Shown piece after piece: positions 1 to 9,057 of a stretch of 52,114 bases of DNA. Made by a program: the position numbers and the translations under genes. The notes beneath the pieces were generated by a model that saw only the letters and a program-made list of their open reading frames with translations, made no database searches and was not told the DNA's origin. The DNA is taken from assembly GCF_014696355.1 (NCBI RefSeq), contig NZ_JACJQA010000036.1:1-52114 (forward strand), in the 5' to 3' direction. Each line of letters begins with the position of its first letter. The first letter of the stretch is position 1. The DNA comes from Pseudanabaena sp. FACHB-1998 (GTDB lineage Bacteria; Cyanobacteriota; Cyanobacteriia; Pseudanabaenales; Pseudanabaenaceae).

Positions 1-57
1 GCGCTCAATCGCATGATTCAACTCGCTAAACCTCTTTCCTATCCTGTTACTCGTTAA
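1..57 (+). CDS. C-terminal end of an upstream protein (partial)
   Basis: Frame 1 is open from the first base and ends in TAA at 55-57, giving the tail ALNRMIQLAKPLSYPVTR. The next 116 bases up to the nucleotidyltransferase are AT-rich with no obvious gene. Eighteen residues are too few to name a family, so this is called as a gene end only because the frame is open and a plausible spacer follows. It could be a chance open frame. Confidence 0.4.
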   Translation, partial: ALNRMIQLAKPLSYPVTR

Positions 58-173
58 TTATCTATCCTAATATCCTCTTTCTTTTGCCTTCTTTTGTTTC
101 ATGCAACAAAGCCCAAGAAAGCTATAAGTAATATCTTTCTAAGTTGTCAATCTTAATTTACTAAAAATTAATT

Positions 174-983
174 ATGTCTGTTTTGTCTCATTTGCAGAAT
201 CTTGCAAGTCGCCTCAACATTGCTGAAATTGAGTCCGACAAAATTGATCGTTCTATCAATACACTTTATAACCGATTAGGAAGTTATTTCGTCAATGGAG
301 ACCTTAAAGGGAGGTTTCGGTTTGGTTCTTCAGTTCGCAAAACAATGCTACCAAGAAATGCAGACAATAATTCTGATATTGACTACATGATAGTATTTGA
401 GAATGCGAAGAGTTATAAGCCGCAAGCTTTCATATCTCGCTTGAAAAAATTTGCAGAAATATACTATTCAAGATCTGAAATTTATCAGTCTTTCCCAACA
501 GTTGTACTAGTTTTGGGACATATTAAATTTGATCTAGTGCCAAGTTATCGTAGCCCGTATTGGGGGAATCTGTACATCCCTGCACCGCGAACTTACTATA
601 CCGACTGGATGGAAACTGATCCTCTATCATTTAATATAAGGATTGATGAAGCTAATAAAAGAGAAGACTTTTTACTTAAGCCTATGATTAGATTACTAAA
701 ATATTGGAATGCTAATAATGGATACATTTATAATTCATACGATCTTGAACAGAAAATAGCAAGTATGAGTTTCTCTAATTGTGCCAATCTCAAAGACTAT
801 CTATTCTTGGCAATATACAATCTTAATGCGTTGGACTTGTCTGGCTTATCTGAATATAAGCGTCAAAGAGTTTATATAGCAAAGCAAATTGTTATTGCAA
901 TTCGTCAATATGAAATGCTCAACTGTCCTATTATGGCTGTGAAGTCAAAAAACTACTTCCAGAATTACGATAACATATGTTAA
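174..983 (+). CDS. CD-NTase-like (SMODS-type) nucleotidyltransferase, orphan
   Basis: A 269-residue protein of the polymerase-beta nucleotidyltransferase superfamily. The active site is visible: G51-S52 of the GS loop, the SDID pair D68/D70, and a third acid D120 in IKFDLVP. After it comes a helical region with an LLKPMIRLLKYWN segment, the layout seen in CBASS cyclic-oligonucleotide synthases and related SMODS enzymes. Those enzymes make cyclic di- or trinucleotides on phage infection and signal to a linked effector. No effector, Cap2/Cap3 or HORMA/TRIP13 gene is seen downstream; the next intact gene is darT. The start is ATG after an AT-rich leader without a clear ribosome site. At 269 residues it is on the short side for a CD-NTase. 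Superfamily confidence is high; a CBASS role is inference. Confidence 0.7.
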   Translation: MSVLSHLQNLASRLNIAEIESDKIDRSINTLYNRLGSYFVNGDLKGRFRFGSSVRKTMLPRNADNNSDIDYMIVFENAKSYKPQAFISRLKKFAEIYYSRSEIYQSFPTVVLVLGHIKFDLVPSYRSPYWGNLYIPAPRTYYTDWMETDPLSFNIRIDEANKREDFLLKPMIRLLKYWNANNGYIYNSYDLEQKIASMSFSNCANLKDYLFLAIYNLNALDLSGLSEYKRQRVYIAKQIVIAIRQYEMLNCPIMAVKSKNYFQNYDNIC

Positions 984-1069
984 AAAATCTATCGCAATGT
1001 ACAAGTATAACTTGTGGAAAGCGCAAACAATCTACTTAAAGGAATGCGAGTGATTGTTACCTTACTGCT

Positions 1070-1156
1070 ATGCAGACACTCCAAATAACCGTAGATTTAT
1101 CTCTACCTTTTGAAGCGATCATCGAAATGATGCGATATAAGGATATGTATAATTAA
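1070..1156 (+). pseudogene. Truncated antitoxin-like peptide directly upstream of darT
   Basis: ATG at 1070 opens 28 codons beginning MQTLQITVDLSLPFEAII and ending in TAA at 1154-1156, immediately before the darT ATG at 1157. The start resembles the N-terminus of small cyanobacterial antitoxin-like proteins (MQTLQITVDLP...FEQ), which normally run to about 70-80 residues. The frame ends after MMRYKDMYN, so this looks like a remnant cut off by the arrival of darT. If translated it would couple to darT, since its stop abuts the toxin start. The family match is from memory of such N-termini. Confidence 0.4.
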
Positions 1157-1822
1157 ATGGCATCAGTTCCTCCCAGTCCCAAGATTTATCACATTACCCA
1201 TATCGACAACCTGCCAAATATTGCAGCCAATATGGGATTGGTTTCAGATGCAACCCGCATAGCAAGAGATCTTTCTTGTTCATTAGTGGACATTCCCACT
1301 AATGAACAAGAAAGAAGACTCAAAGAGATAGAAGTCCCATGTCATCCAAAAACAATGGTTGGACAGTATGTACCTTTTTATTTCTGCCCACGTTCAATAA
1401 TGCTTTATATGCTGCACATGGGAAACCATCCAGATATTAGCTATAAAGGCGGTCAGCAACCGATAGTTCATCTGCAAGCCGACTTCCATAAAGTCATTAA
1501 TTGGGCAAACTCAAACGGCGTAAGTTGGGCTTTTAGTAATGGTAATGCAGGCTCTCGCTTGACTAACTTTTACAATCATCCCTCTAAACTTAACGAGATT
1601 GACTGGGGCGCTGTTTCTTCTTCAGATTTTCGGGACGCTAAAATCAAGGAAGGCAAACAAGCAGAGTTTTTGATGTTTAATGTCTTTCCGTGGACATTGA
1701 TCGAAAAAATTGGGATAATCAATAGTACGATGGCAACAAAGGTTAAGACGACTTTAGCAAATGTCGTACACAAACCAGTTATAGCCGTAGAACCTAATTG
1801 GTACTTTGATAGCAGACGCTAA
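1157..1822 (+). CDS. darT: DarT, DNA ADP-ribosyltransferase toxin
   Basis: A 221-residue DarT (DUF4433) family toxin, which transfers ADP-ribose from NAD+ onto single-stranded DNA and blocks replication. Family landmarks are present: the N-terminal YHITHIDNL, the central VPFYFCPRSIMLY with GGQQPIVHL after it, and the catalytic glutamate E170 in KQAEFLMFNVFPW. The protein ends in EPNWYF, typical of the family. The stop at 1820-1822 is followed five bases later by the DarG start, so the two form an operon with the toxin first. DarTG systems act as toxin-antitoxin modules and phage defence. A 20-bp perfect inverted repeat lies inside the coding sequence at 1270-1315, over residues about 38-53. 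Confidence 0.93.
   Translation: MASVPPSPKIYHITHIDNLPNIAANMGLVSDATRIARDLSCSLVDIPTNEQERRLKEIEVPCHPKTMVGQYVPFYFCPRSIMLYMLHMGNHPDISYKGGQQPIVHLQADFHKVINWANSNGVSWAFSNGNAGSRLTNFYNHPSKLNEIDWGAVSSSDFRDAKIKEGKQAEFLMFNVFPWTLIEKIGIINSTMATKVKTTLANVVHKPVIAVEPNWYFDSRR
1270..1315. repeat. 20-bp perfect inverted repeat inside darT
   Basis: Arms 1270-1289 and 1296-1315 are exact reverse complements around a 6-base spacer (ACATTC). The repeat is in frame within darT and would form a strong hairpin in its mRNA. It resembles the spacer palindromes elsewhere in the window but has a different apex. Confidence 0.85.
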
Positions 1823-1826
1823 ACCC

Positions 1827-2855
1827 ATGATTGAGCTAACTCAAGGCGACATCCTTAAAGCTGACGCTGAAGCGTTGGTTAACACCGTCAATTGTGTTGG
1901 CGTTATGGGTCGTGGTATTGCACTACAATTCCGAAAAGCTTTTCCAGAAAATTTCAAAGTTTATGAAGCCGCTTGCAAAGCTAACGAAGTGCAAGCTGGC
2001 AAAATGTTTGTATATGACCTTAATCGTTTATATGCTCCTCGCTTCATCATCAACTTTCCCACTAAGCGACACTGGAAAGGCAAAAGCCACATTGAAGATA
2101 TTAAGGCTGGGCTGAAAGATTTAATAAATGTGATACAGCAACATCAGATTCACTCGATCGCAATTCCTCCATTAGGCTGTGGTTTAGGTGGACTGAACTG
2201 GGAAGATGTGCGCCCCCTAATTATTGAAGCTTTTCAGTCCCTACCAGAAGTATCTGTTTTGCTATTTGAGCCTATAGGTGCGCCTCAAGCTAAGTCAATG
2301 GTCAAAGAGAGTAAAGTTCCCAATATGACTGTGGGACGGGCTGCTTTATTGGGACTAATGCGCCGCTACTTATCTGCCGTTATGGATCCTAGCGTTACCC
2401 TGTTAGAAGTGCATAAGCTCATGTACTTTATGCAGGAAGCTGGCGAATCGCTGCGGTTAAATTACCAAAAGGCTCCCTATGGACCTTATGCTGAAAATTT
2501 ACGCCATGTTCTCAGTTATATTGAAGGGCATTTTATTAGTGGCTACGGCGACGCTGAAGATCGCCCAGACAAGCCACTAGAGTTAATGCCTAATGCTTTT
2601 GAGCAAGCTGAAACCTTTCTTGCAGAGCATGAGTCCACAAGGCTCAGGTTTGATCGTGTTGCAGATTTGATTAAAGGATTTGAAACAACTTTTGGAATGG
2701 AGTTACTATCAACGGTGCATTGGGTTGCCACACGAGAGGAAGCGACAACAGCAGAATTAGCTGTCACCAAGATTTATGATTGGAATACTAGAAAACGTAT
2801 GTTTGAATCCCGTCATATTCATGTAGCGTGGGAACGATTACATGAGGCTGGTTAG
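1827..2855 (+). CDS. darG: DarG, DNA ADP-ribosyl glycohydrolase antitoxin
   Basis: DarG reverses DarT modification of DNA and also binds the toxin. The N-terminal macrodomain (residues about 1-155) carries QGDILKADAEALVNTVNCVG, GRGIALQF and the NFPTKRHWKGKS segment bearing the conserved lysine. The C-terminal half (from about residue 170, LMRRYLSAVMDPSVTLLEVHK with YQKAPYGPYAENL) matches the helical toxin-binding region of DarG proteins. The frame can be extended to a TTG at 1806, but that would overlap darT; ATG at 1827, five bases after the darT stop, gives the usual MIELTQGD start (342 residues). No key residue looks missing. Confidence 0.92.
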   Translation: MIELTQGDILKADAEALVNTVNCVGVMGRGIALQFRKAFPENFKVYEAACKANEVQAGKMFVYDLNRLYAPRFIINFPTKRHWKGKSHIEDIKAGLKDLINVIQQHQIHSIAIPPLGCGLGGLNWEDVRPLIIEAFQSLPEVSVLLFEPIGAPQAKSMVKESKVPNMTVGRAALLGLMRRYLSAVMDPSVTLLEVHKLMYFMQEAGESLRLNYQKAPYGPYAENLRHVLSYIEGHFISGYGDAEDRPDKPLELMPNAFEQAETFLAEHESTRLRFDRVADLIKGFETTFGMELLSTVHWVATREEATTAELAVTKIYDWNTRKRMFESRHIHVAWERLHEAG

Positions 2856-3088
2856 CTACCAGAATTCAATACTTTAAATGGGTGATATTTTGATTTATTT
2901 GGCGAGCGATCCTACTAGGGCAGTTAAATCAATTAACCGTAAAACAAGACTCCAATAATCTCTTCTAATCACAAATTAAGATGGTGATCGCATAGCGTAT
3001 ATTTTTGCTCAGTAGTCTGTGTCATAGGTTTAGAGGGGCTATTTTCTTCTTTGCTCACCATTACAACTCATCCTTACTTAACTCTACG

Positions 3089-3131
3089 GAAAGCAGAAAG
3101 TTAGTTGCGTCGCAACTAACTTTCTGCTTTC
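3089..3131. repeat. 21-bp palindrome abutting the gap1 stop codon
   Basis: Arms 3089-3109 and 3111-3131 are perfectly complementary, apex GC-GTC-GC. The structure touches the gap1 stop (3132-3134). There is no T-run on the gap1 side, so it is not a canonical Rho-independent terminator, though it may still end or protect the gap1 transcript. Confidence 0.85.
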
Positions 3132-4193
<1,062 letters not shown>

Positions 4194-4319
4194 TTATGCT
4201 AACCTAAGTTATAGGCTCAAAAAGCTGCAAAACCTTGATATGTCAGGGATTGAGCATAAAATCTACAGTAAGTTTTAAACTTTAAACCCACTTCTATTCA
4301 TAAAAATATGCTAGGAATC

Positions 4320-4358
4320 AAAACTTTTGGCGCACACTTCGCGTGCGCCAAAAGTTTT
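4320..4358. repeat. 16-bp inverted repeat with 7-base loop
   Basis: Arms 4320-4335 and 4343-4358 are perfectly complementary around ACTTCGC. It lies between divergent genes, so it is not the end of either transcript. Confidence 0.85.
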
Positions 4359-4377
4359 AAGAGAGCCTTTCGTTGCT

Positions 4378-4402
4378 CTAAGTGTTGCGAACCAACACTT
4401 AG
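4378..4402. repeat. 10-bp inverted repeat
   Basis: Arms 4378-4387 and 4393-4402 (CTAAGTGTTG / CAACACTTAG) with a 5-base loop, followed on the + strand by an A-run. It is part of the gap1/accA palindrome cluster. Confidence 0.75.
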
Positions 4403-4447
4403 AAAAAATTTCTTGATTTGGATTTAAGCCTAAAGCGCAGTAGAAAG

Positions 4448-4490
4448 TCAAAAGCAAAAGGTGGGGCAAAGCCCCACCTTTTGCTTTTGA
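4448..4490. repeat. 20-bp palindrome, apex GC-AAA-GC
   Basis: Perfect arms 4448-4467 and 4471-4490, ending about 75 bases before the accA start in a divergent promoter region. Confidence 0.88.
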
Positions 4491-4565
4491 TGGCTAACAC
4501 TAGTCCTTTGTCTGCTAATCTAAAATTTGGTATCCCTTATACATCCTTTTATACATAAATGCTCT

Positions 4566-5531
4566 ATGTCCGATCGCCAAATCCTGCTTGACTTTGAAAA
4601 GCCTATCGTTGAACTAGAAAATCGTATCTCCCAAATTCGCGATCTCGCGAACGAAAATGACGTGGATATGGTTGATCAGATTATCCTTTTGGAACAACGG
4701 GCTGAGCTTTTGCGGCGCGAGATTTTTTCGGGCTTAGGGGCAATGCAACGAATGCAAATTGCAAGGCATCCGCGCCGTCCTAGCACCCTTGACTATGTGC
4801 AGGCGATTACCGATGAGTGGATGGAGTTACATGGCGATCGCCGAGGCTATGATGATCCTGCCCTTGTTGGCGGTTTAGCGCGAATTAGCGATCGCCCTGT
4901 CGTGATTTTAGGGCATCAAAAGGGGCGGGATACGAAGGACAATATGACCCGTAACTTCGGGATGGCTTCTCCGGGGGGCTACCGCAAGGCCGCGAGATTA
5001 ATGGATCATGCCAATCGTTTTAATTTGCCAATTATTACCCTAATTGATACCCCGGGGGCATATCCGGGGGTATCAGCCGAGGAGCAAGGACAAGGGGAGG
5101 CGATCGCCGCAAATTTAAGGCAAATGTTTGGCTTGAGTGTGCCAATTATTTGTACCGTGATTGGTGAAGGCGGATCGGGCGGAGCTTTGGGGATCGGCAT
5201 CGGCGATCACATCATGATGTTTGAAAATTCAGTTTATACGGTTGCTACTCCCGAAGCTTGCGCGGCAATTCTCTGGCGCGACTCGGCAAAGGCAGGTAAA
5301 GCTGCCGAAGCTCTGAAGATCACGGCTCCAGACCTCAAACGACTAGGAATTGTGGACTATGTAATCGAAGAACCCCTCGGTGGGGCGCATCGATTGCCCT
5401 TAAAAGCAGCCGAAAATCTCAAGGCGGCTCTAGTCCAAAATCTTGACCGATTAAGTAAGCTAGCCCCTGCGGAACTACAGGAACTGCGCTATCAAAAGTT
5501 CCGCAAGATGGGCGTATTTCTCGAAGGATAA
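4566..5531 (+). CDS. accA: Acetyl-CoA carboxylase carboxyltransferase subunit alpha
   Basis: The alpha half of the carboxyltransferase that moves carboxyl from biotin on AccB to acetyl-CoA, the first step of fatty acid synthesis. The 321 residues match the usual AccA length. An N-terminal helical region ([15 protein letters not shown]) is followed by the crotonase-fold core with [30 protein letters not shown] and [22 protein letters not shown] at 4566 gives the normal [13 protein letters not shown] start; the same frame reaches a TTG at 4527 that would add 13 atypical residues. accB, accC and accD are not in the window, as is common in cyanobacteria. The TAA stop lies inside a palindrome shared with the converging iron permease gene. 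Confidence 0.95.
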   Translation: MSDRQILLDFEKPIVELENRISQIRDLANENDVDMVDQIILLEQRAELLRREIFSGLGAMQRMQIARHPRRPSTLDYVQAITDEWMELHGDRRGYDDPALVGGLARISDRPVVILGHQKGRDTKDNMTRNFGMASPGGYRKAARLMDHANRFNLPIITLIDTPGAYPGVSAEEQGQGEAIAANLRQMFGLSVPIICTVIGEGGSGGALGIGIGDHIMMFENSVYTVATPEACAAILWRDSAKAGKAAEALKITAPDLKRLGIVDYVIEEPLGGAHRLPLKAAENLKAALVQNLDRLSKLAPAELQELRYQKFRKMGVFLEG

Positions 5532-5566
5532 TCAGAAAAAATGGCGTAGCCATTTTTTCTGATTAT
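5528..5566. terminator. Palindrome carrying both converging stop codons (accA / FTR1)
   Basis: Arms 5528-5545 and 5549-5566 are perfectly complementary, apex GC-GTA-GC. The left arm contains the accA TAA (5529-5531) and the right arm the complement of the FTR1 TAA (5563-5565). An A6 tract sits on one side and T6 on the other, so it can act as a terminator in both directions. Confidence 0.8.
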
Positions 5567-6468
5567 GCGGAAACATGCTTTTCCTTGAGACTTTGGAAAT
5601 AAAGCAATCCTGCTGAAATTAAAAAAGTGAAGTAAGCGATCGCTTGTCCTAGAAATAGGCGATCGCGAAATCCAAACATCGCTTTGAGCAGAATTGCGGG
5701 AAATTGATTGTCTGGAAAAATATCATGCACATCCCACACCAAGTTACCAAGTAAACAGGAATGGAACTCGGTGGTTGCGGGAAAACAAATAGAAATTTGT
5801 GATAGCTCCGCATAGGCAGCGATCGCTTTATCCAGATGCCCCATCGAACTAATGACTAACCCTGCAACAATGAGTAGCAAAAATATTCCCATTGCTTGAA
5901 AGAACACCTTAAGGTTAATCCGAATCCCAAATTGAAAGAGAGCAATCCCAATCGCTACAGCACTCACTAAACCAGCGATCGCGCCCACAATTGGCACAAT
6001 TCCCGTTTGCAATTTTGCGGAGATAAAAATCACGACTTCAAAGCCTTCGCGTAATACGGCGATCAAAATCAACACAAATACCGCCCAACCTGCATTTTCA
6101 TTAGCGATCGCCTTACCAATTTGTCCTTCGATTTCTCCCTTAAGCGCCTTAGCATTTTCGGTCATCCAAACCAGCATCCAACTGAGCATGGCGATCGCCG
6201 TAATTCCTAAAGCCCCTTGCCACAACTGACCATAAAAAGCCGCTTGCATTGGTTCTGTATTCTCCACCCGTTGAAAGAACCAATTTAATAAAATCCCCAC
6301 CGCCACACTCGCTAATAGACCAGTGCCAATGCCGCCAAACACCCAAGGATTAAGCACACTGCGATCGGCTTTTTTGAGATATGCCATCACAATTCCCACG
6401 ACAAGAGCCGCTTCGACTCCCTCCCGTAGGGTAATCGCAAAAATTGGTAAAGCACTACTAAAATCCAT
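5563..6468 (-). CDS. FTR1-family iron permease
   Basis: An integral membrane protein of the FTR1/EfeU family, which takes up iron after oxidation of ferrous to ferric. Two REGxE iron-binding motifs are visible in membrane helices: LREGVEAALVVGIVMAYL near the N-terminus and LREGFEVVIFIS in the middle. About seven hydrophobic segments are seen. A loop near the C-terminal side carries FPATTEFHSCLLGNLVWDVHDIFPD, possibly an external loop. The frame opens at 6522, but ATG at 6468 (MDFSSALPIF, 301 residues) fits the family start and has AGAG-rich sequence upstream; this is preferred. EfeO/EfeB partners are not adjacent. The gene converges on accA. Confidence 0.85.
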   Translation of the reverse strand: MDFSSALPIFAITLREGVEAALVVGIVMAYLKKADRSVLNPWVFGGIGTGLLASVAVGILLNWFFQRVENTEPMQAAFYGQLWQGALGITAIAMLSWMLVWMTENAKALKGEIEGQIGKAIANENAGWAVFVLILIAVLREGFEVVIFISAKLQTGIVPIVGAIAGLVSAVAIGIALFQFGIRINLKVFFQAMGIFLLLIVAGLVISSMGHLDKAIAAYAELSQISICFPATTEFHSCLLGNLVWDVHDIFPDNQFPAILLKAMFGFRDRLFLGQAIAYFTFLISAGLLYFQSLKEKHVSA

Positions 6469-6549
6469 ATCTAAGTTTTCTCTATAAATATTTAAACCAA
6501 GGGAATCAAATTCTTTCTGCATAGCAGAGTCACAAAGAATTTGATTTTT

Positions 6550-7116
6550 TTAAAATAAGATACCGCGATAAATCTCAGATATTGCTAACTCAATATTTAG
6601 AGAATTCAGAGAAATCGAATTCTCTAAACTATCAAAATCACTAAATATCCAACCCTCTGATTGCTTACTATAAAGTTCTACAAAAGGTTTATTTTGTCTA
6701 ACTAATAGATATTCACAAAAGCTAGGAATAGAACGATACATTCTAAATTTATTAGTACGATCATGTTCTTCAGTGGATGGCGAAAGAACTTCCACAATTA
6801 AGATGGGATTAAGAACTTCATCTTGGCGATCGCCATTGAGTTGAATAAATCCATCAAAAACCATTGCATCAGGATATACCCCACGACTATATTCAGGAAT
6901 CCAAAGCCGTAGATCACTATTTATTGGCTCAAGCTTTGTATTGCGGAGTAGAAATTTAAGAGAAGAAAAAATATTGCCACAAATACGGCTATGGTTAAGC
7001 GTTCCGCCTGTCATGGTGATAATTTCTCCATCATGGTATTCACATTTTTCAGTCGAGGTTTCAGCGATCGCTCGATATTCTTCGAGACTGTAGCGGCGCT
7101 CAGTGGTGGCAATCAT
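6550..7116 (-). CDS. Uma2-family (DUF820) PD-(D/E)XK protein
   Basis: A 188-residue member of the Uma2/DUF820 family, very abundant in cyanobacteria and built on the restriction-endonuclease fold. Visible signatures are YHDGEIITMTGGTLNHSRI, the acidic PDAMVFDG, and ILIVEVLSPSTEEHDRTNKF holding the E-x-x-S core, then the hydrophobic CEYLLVRQ strand. No biological role is established for most members; possible transposase-related or defence functions are speculative. It lies divergent to comB and is probably monocistronic. Confidence 0.85.
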   Translation of the reverse strand: MIATTERRYSLEEYRAIAETSTEKCEYHDGEIITMTGGTLNHSRICGNIFSSLKFLLRNTKLEPINSDLRLWIPEYSRGVYPDAMVFDGFIQLNGDRQDEVLNPILIVEVLSPSTEEHDRTNKFRMYRSIPSFCEYLLVRQNKPFVELYSKQSEGWIFSDFDSLENSISLNSLNIELAISEIYRGILF

Positions 7117-7180
7117 GGGGTTGTACTCTCAATTTCAAGATGACATTCAAGACAACATCTCTATTGTATACTTCCTTCCC

Positions 7181-7219
7181 CGTCGAGAATGGCAGCGCGA
7201 AGCGCTGCCATTCTCGACG
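7181..7219. repeat. 18-bp palindrome, apex GC-GAA-GC
   Basis: Perfect arms 7181-7198 and 7202-7219 between the divergent Uma2 and comB genes. No gene 3' end faces it. Confidence 0.88.
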
Positions 7220-7225
7220 AGACGT

Positions 7226-7275
7226 AGGCTTAATGAATAACAAGAGGCTTAAGCCTCTTGTTATTCATTAAGCCT
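7226..7275. repeat. Perfect 50-bp palindrome without loop
   Basis: Arms 7226-7250 and 7251-7275 are exact reverse complements meeting at CTT/AAG with no spacer. It sits seven bases from the neighbouring palindrome and about 60 bases upstream of comB. Confidence 0.9.
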
Positions 7276-7336
7276 TGCAAAACATGCGTTCATAGAGTTT
7301 AATTTATAGAAGATAGCTCAACCATTAGATCTGCCA

Positions 7337-8053
7337 ATGAAAATCTTTGTTTATCACACACCTGAATTAGTGCCTGAAACTGGAAATCCTGACTGCGCGA
7401 TCGCTGTGGACATTTTGCGGGCTACTACGACCATTGCCACGGCTTTGGCGGCGGGAGCCGAAGGAATCCAAGTATTTTCCGATCTTGATGAGTTGATGCG
7501 TGTCAGTGAGGCACATCCGCCAGAGTTACGGATTAGAGTTGGGGAACGTGGTGGTAAAACTGTCGAGGGTTGTGATCTGGGGAATTCGCCCTTTGACTTT
7601 ACGCCTGATGTGGTGAAGGGTAAGCGGATTTTTATGAGTACGACTAATGGCACGCGATCACTCCAAAAAATCCAAAATGCGAAGAGTGTATTGGCTTGCG
7701 CGATGATTAATTTGGGATCAGTATTGAGCTACCTTCGCGAAACTCAGCCTGAGACGGTATGGATTGTTGGTTCTGGCTGGGAAGGGAGCTATTCTCTCGA
7801 AGATACGACCTGTGCGGGGGCGATCGTCGCTAATCTGGAAAATGAGGCTGATTATGGCAATGATGAGGCTGTTGCTGCCGCAACTCTCTACAAGTCTTGG
7901 AAAGATGAGGTTGAGGAGCTATTTTATCAAGCAAGTCATGGTAAGCGCCTCTTAAATCTTAATGGGGCTGAAGATATTGCCTACTGTGCGAAGATTGATG
8001 TGGTTAAGGTATTACCCAAACAATCCAGTGCGGGCTTACTAGTAGCTGCTTAA
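7337..8053 (+). CDS. comB: 2-phosphosulfolactate phosphatase-family protein (ComB)
   Basis: A 238-residue ComB protein, Mg-dependent, which in methanogens dephosphorylates 2-phosphosulfolactate during coenzyme M synthesis. In cyanobacteria the family is common, but the substrate is unsettled since coenzyme M is not made. Family motifs are [40 protein letters not shown] and STTNGTRSL, then the [19 protein letters not shown] segment. Length is normal and the ATG start gives the usual MKIFVYH beginning. The upstream spacer holds two large palindromes. Confidence 0.9.
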   Translation: MKIFVYHTPELVPETGNPDCAIAVDILRATTTIATALAAGAEGIQVFSDLDELMRVSEAHPPELRIRVGERGGKTVEGCDLGNSPFDFTPDVVKGKRIFMSTTNGTRSLQKIQNAKSVLACAMINLGSVLSYLRETQPETVWIVGSGWEGSYSLEDTTCAGAIVANLENEADYGNDEAVAAATLYKSWKDEVEELFYQASHGKRLLNLNGAEDIAYCAKIDVVKVLPKQSSAGLLVAA

Positions 8054-8094
8054 CATTTAACTGTGAATTAAAAAGCAAACCCAGTAAGGATTTT

Positions 8095-8129
8095 CAAAAC
8101 ACAAAATGGCTAAGGCATTTTGTGTTTTG
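8095..8129. repeat. 14-bp inverted repeat downstream of comB
   Basis: Arms 8095-8108 and 8116-8129 (CAAAACACAAAATG / CATTTTGTGTTTTG) around a 7-base loop, about 40 bases after the comB stop. A terminator role is possible, though no T-run follows. Confidence 0.75.
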
Positions 8130-8178
8130 GTATCAATGGCAGTAGATTGGATAAGCCTTAGAATTTTTTCTTGCTGTC

Positions 8179-9057
8179 ATGCCATCGATCCTATGCTCCC
8201 CTCCGCTAAATCCCTTGGCAAAACAAGTGGTAAATATTTCTGAATCTTTAACTAAGCTAGAGCGTCTTACTCCTCCTCTGAAATGGGCGGGTGGCAAGCG
8301 TTGGCTAGTGCCATATTTACAAAAACCTTGGCAAGTTTATAGTAACTATCGTTTAGTAGAGCCTTTTTGTGGTGGGTTAGCGATCGCGTTAGGCTTACAG
8401 CCAGAAAAAGCATTGCTCAATGATATTAATCCCCATGTGGTGAACTTCTATCAATGTCTCCAAAAGGGATTGAAGTTAGATATAAAAGTTCAAAATGAGC
8501 GAGAGTTTTACTATGCTCAACGACTAGAATTTAATCGGCTAATTCAACTAGGTAAGGCAGACACACCTAAAGCTGCCCAGTTATTTTATTATCTCAATCG
8601 TACGGGCTATAATGGTTTGTGTCGCTTCAACCGTAACGGGGGCTTTAATGTTCCTTTTGGCAGACATAGAACTATTAATTACACTAAAGATTTCTCGCCT
8701 TATAAATCAGCATTTGCAGAATGGAAGTTTACCAATTTAGATTTTGCCAAGATTCCACTTACTTCCAATGACTTGATCTATGCCGATCCACCTTACGATG
8801 TTGAGTTTCGTCAATATGCCAAAAATGGTTTTGAATGGTCAGAACAAGAACGTTTAGCCCATTGGTTAGCTCAACAAAATAATCCTGCGATCGCCTCTAA
8901 TCAGGCAACTACTCGAATTCTGGAACTCTATCAAGATTTAGGATTTCAAATTCATATTCTCAATGCCCCTCGTCGGATTAGCTGCAATGGCGATCGCGTC
9001 CCTGCTAAGGAAATGCTTGCTTATAGAGGATTTGAGAAGGGGCTAGAACTATCATGA
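8179..9057 (+). CDS. DNA adenine N6-methyltransferase, D12 class
   Basis: A 292-residue methyltransferase of the Dam/DpnIIA (D12) class using S-adenosylmethionine. The SAM-binding motif is PLKWAGGKRWLVP (about residues 33-45) with EPFCGGLAIALGL after it, and the catalytic DPPY is at residues 203-206. RTGYNGLCRFNRNGGFNVPFG is the usual D12 segment near the target-recognition region. Members mostly methylate GATC or related sites; specificity cannot be read here. The stop overlaps the next gene by four bases (ATGA), so it is one half of a restriction-modification pair. The start is ATG at 8179; about 30 residues precede the first motif, slightly long, and no other ATG is available. Confidence 0.9.
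   Translation: MPSILCSPPLNPLAKQVVNISESLTKLERLTPPLKWAGGKRWLVPYLQKPWQVYSNYRLVEPFCGGLAIALGLQPEKALLNDINPHVVNFYQCLQKGLKLDIKVQNEREFYYAQRLEFNRLIQLGKADTPKAAQLFYYLNRTGYNGLCRFNRNGGFNVPFGRHRTINYTKDFSPYKSAFAEWKFTNLDFAKIPLTSNDLIYADPPYDVEFRQYAKNGFEWSEQERLAHWLAQQNNPAIASNQATTRILELYQDLGFQIHILNAPRRISCNGDRVPAKEMLAYRGFEKGLELS

Noticed and set aside
1576-1773. Open frame on the minus strand inside darT
   Set aside because: It is a shadow of the toxin gene; no ribosome site, and the darT frame has family motifs throughout.
2878-2958. 26-codon frame MGDILIYLASDPTRAV... after darG
   Set aside because: No ribosome site, no recognised family and no supporting terminator; likely chance.
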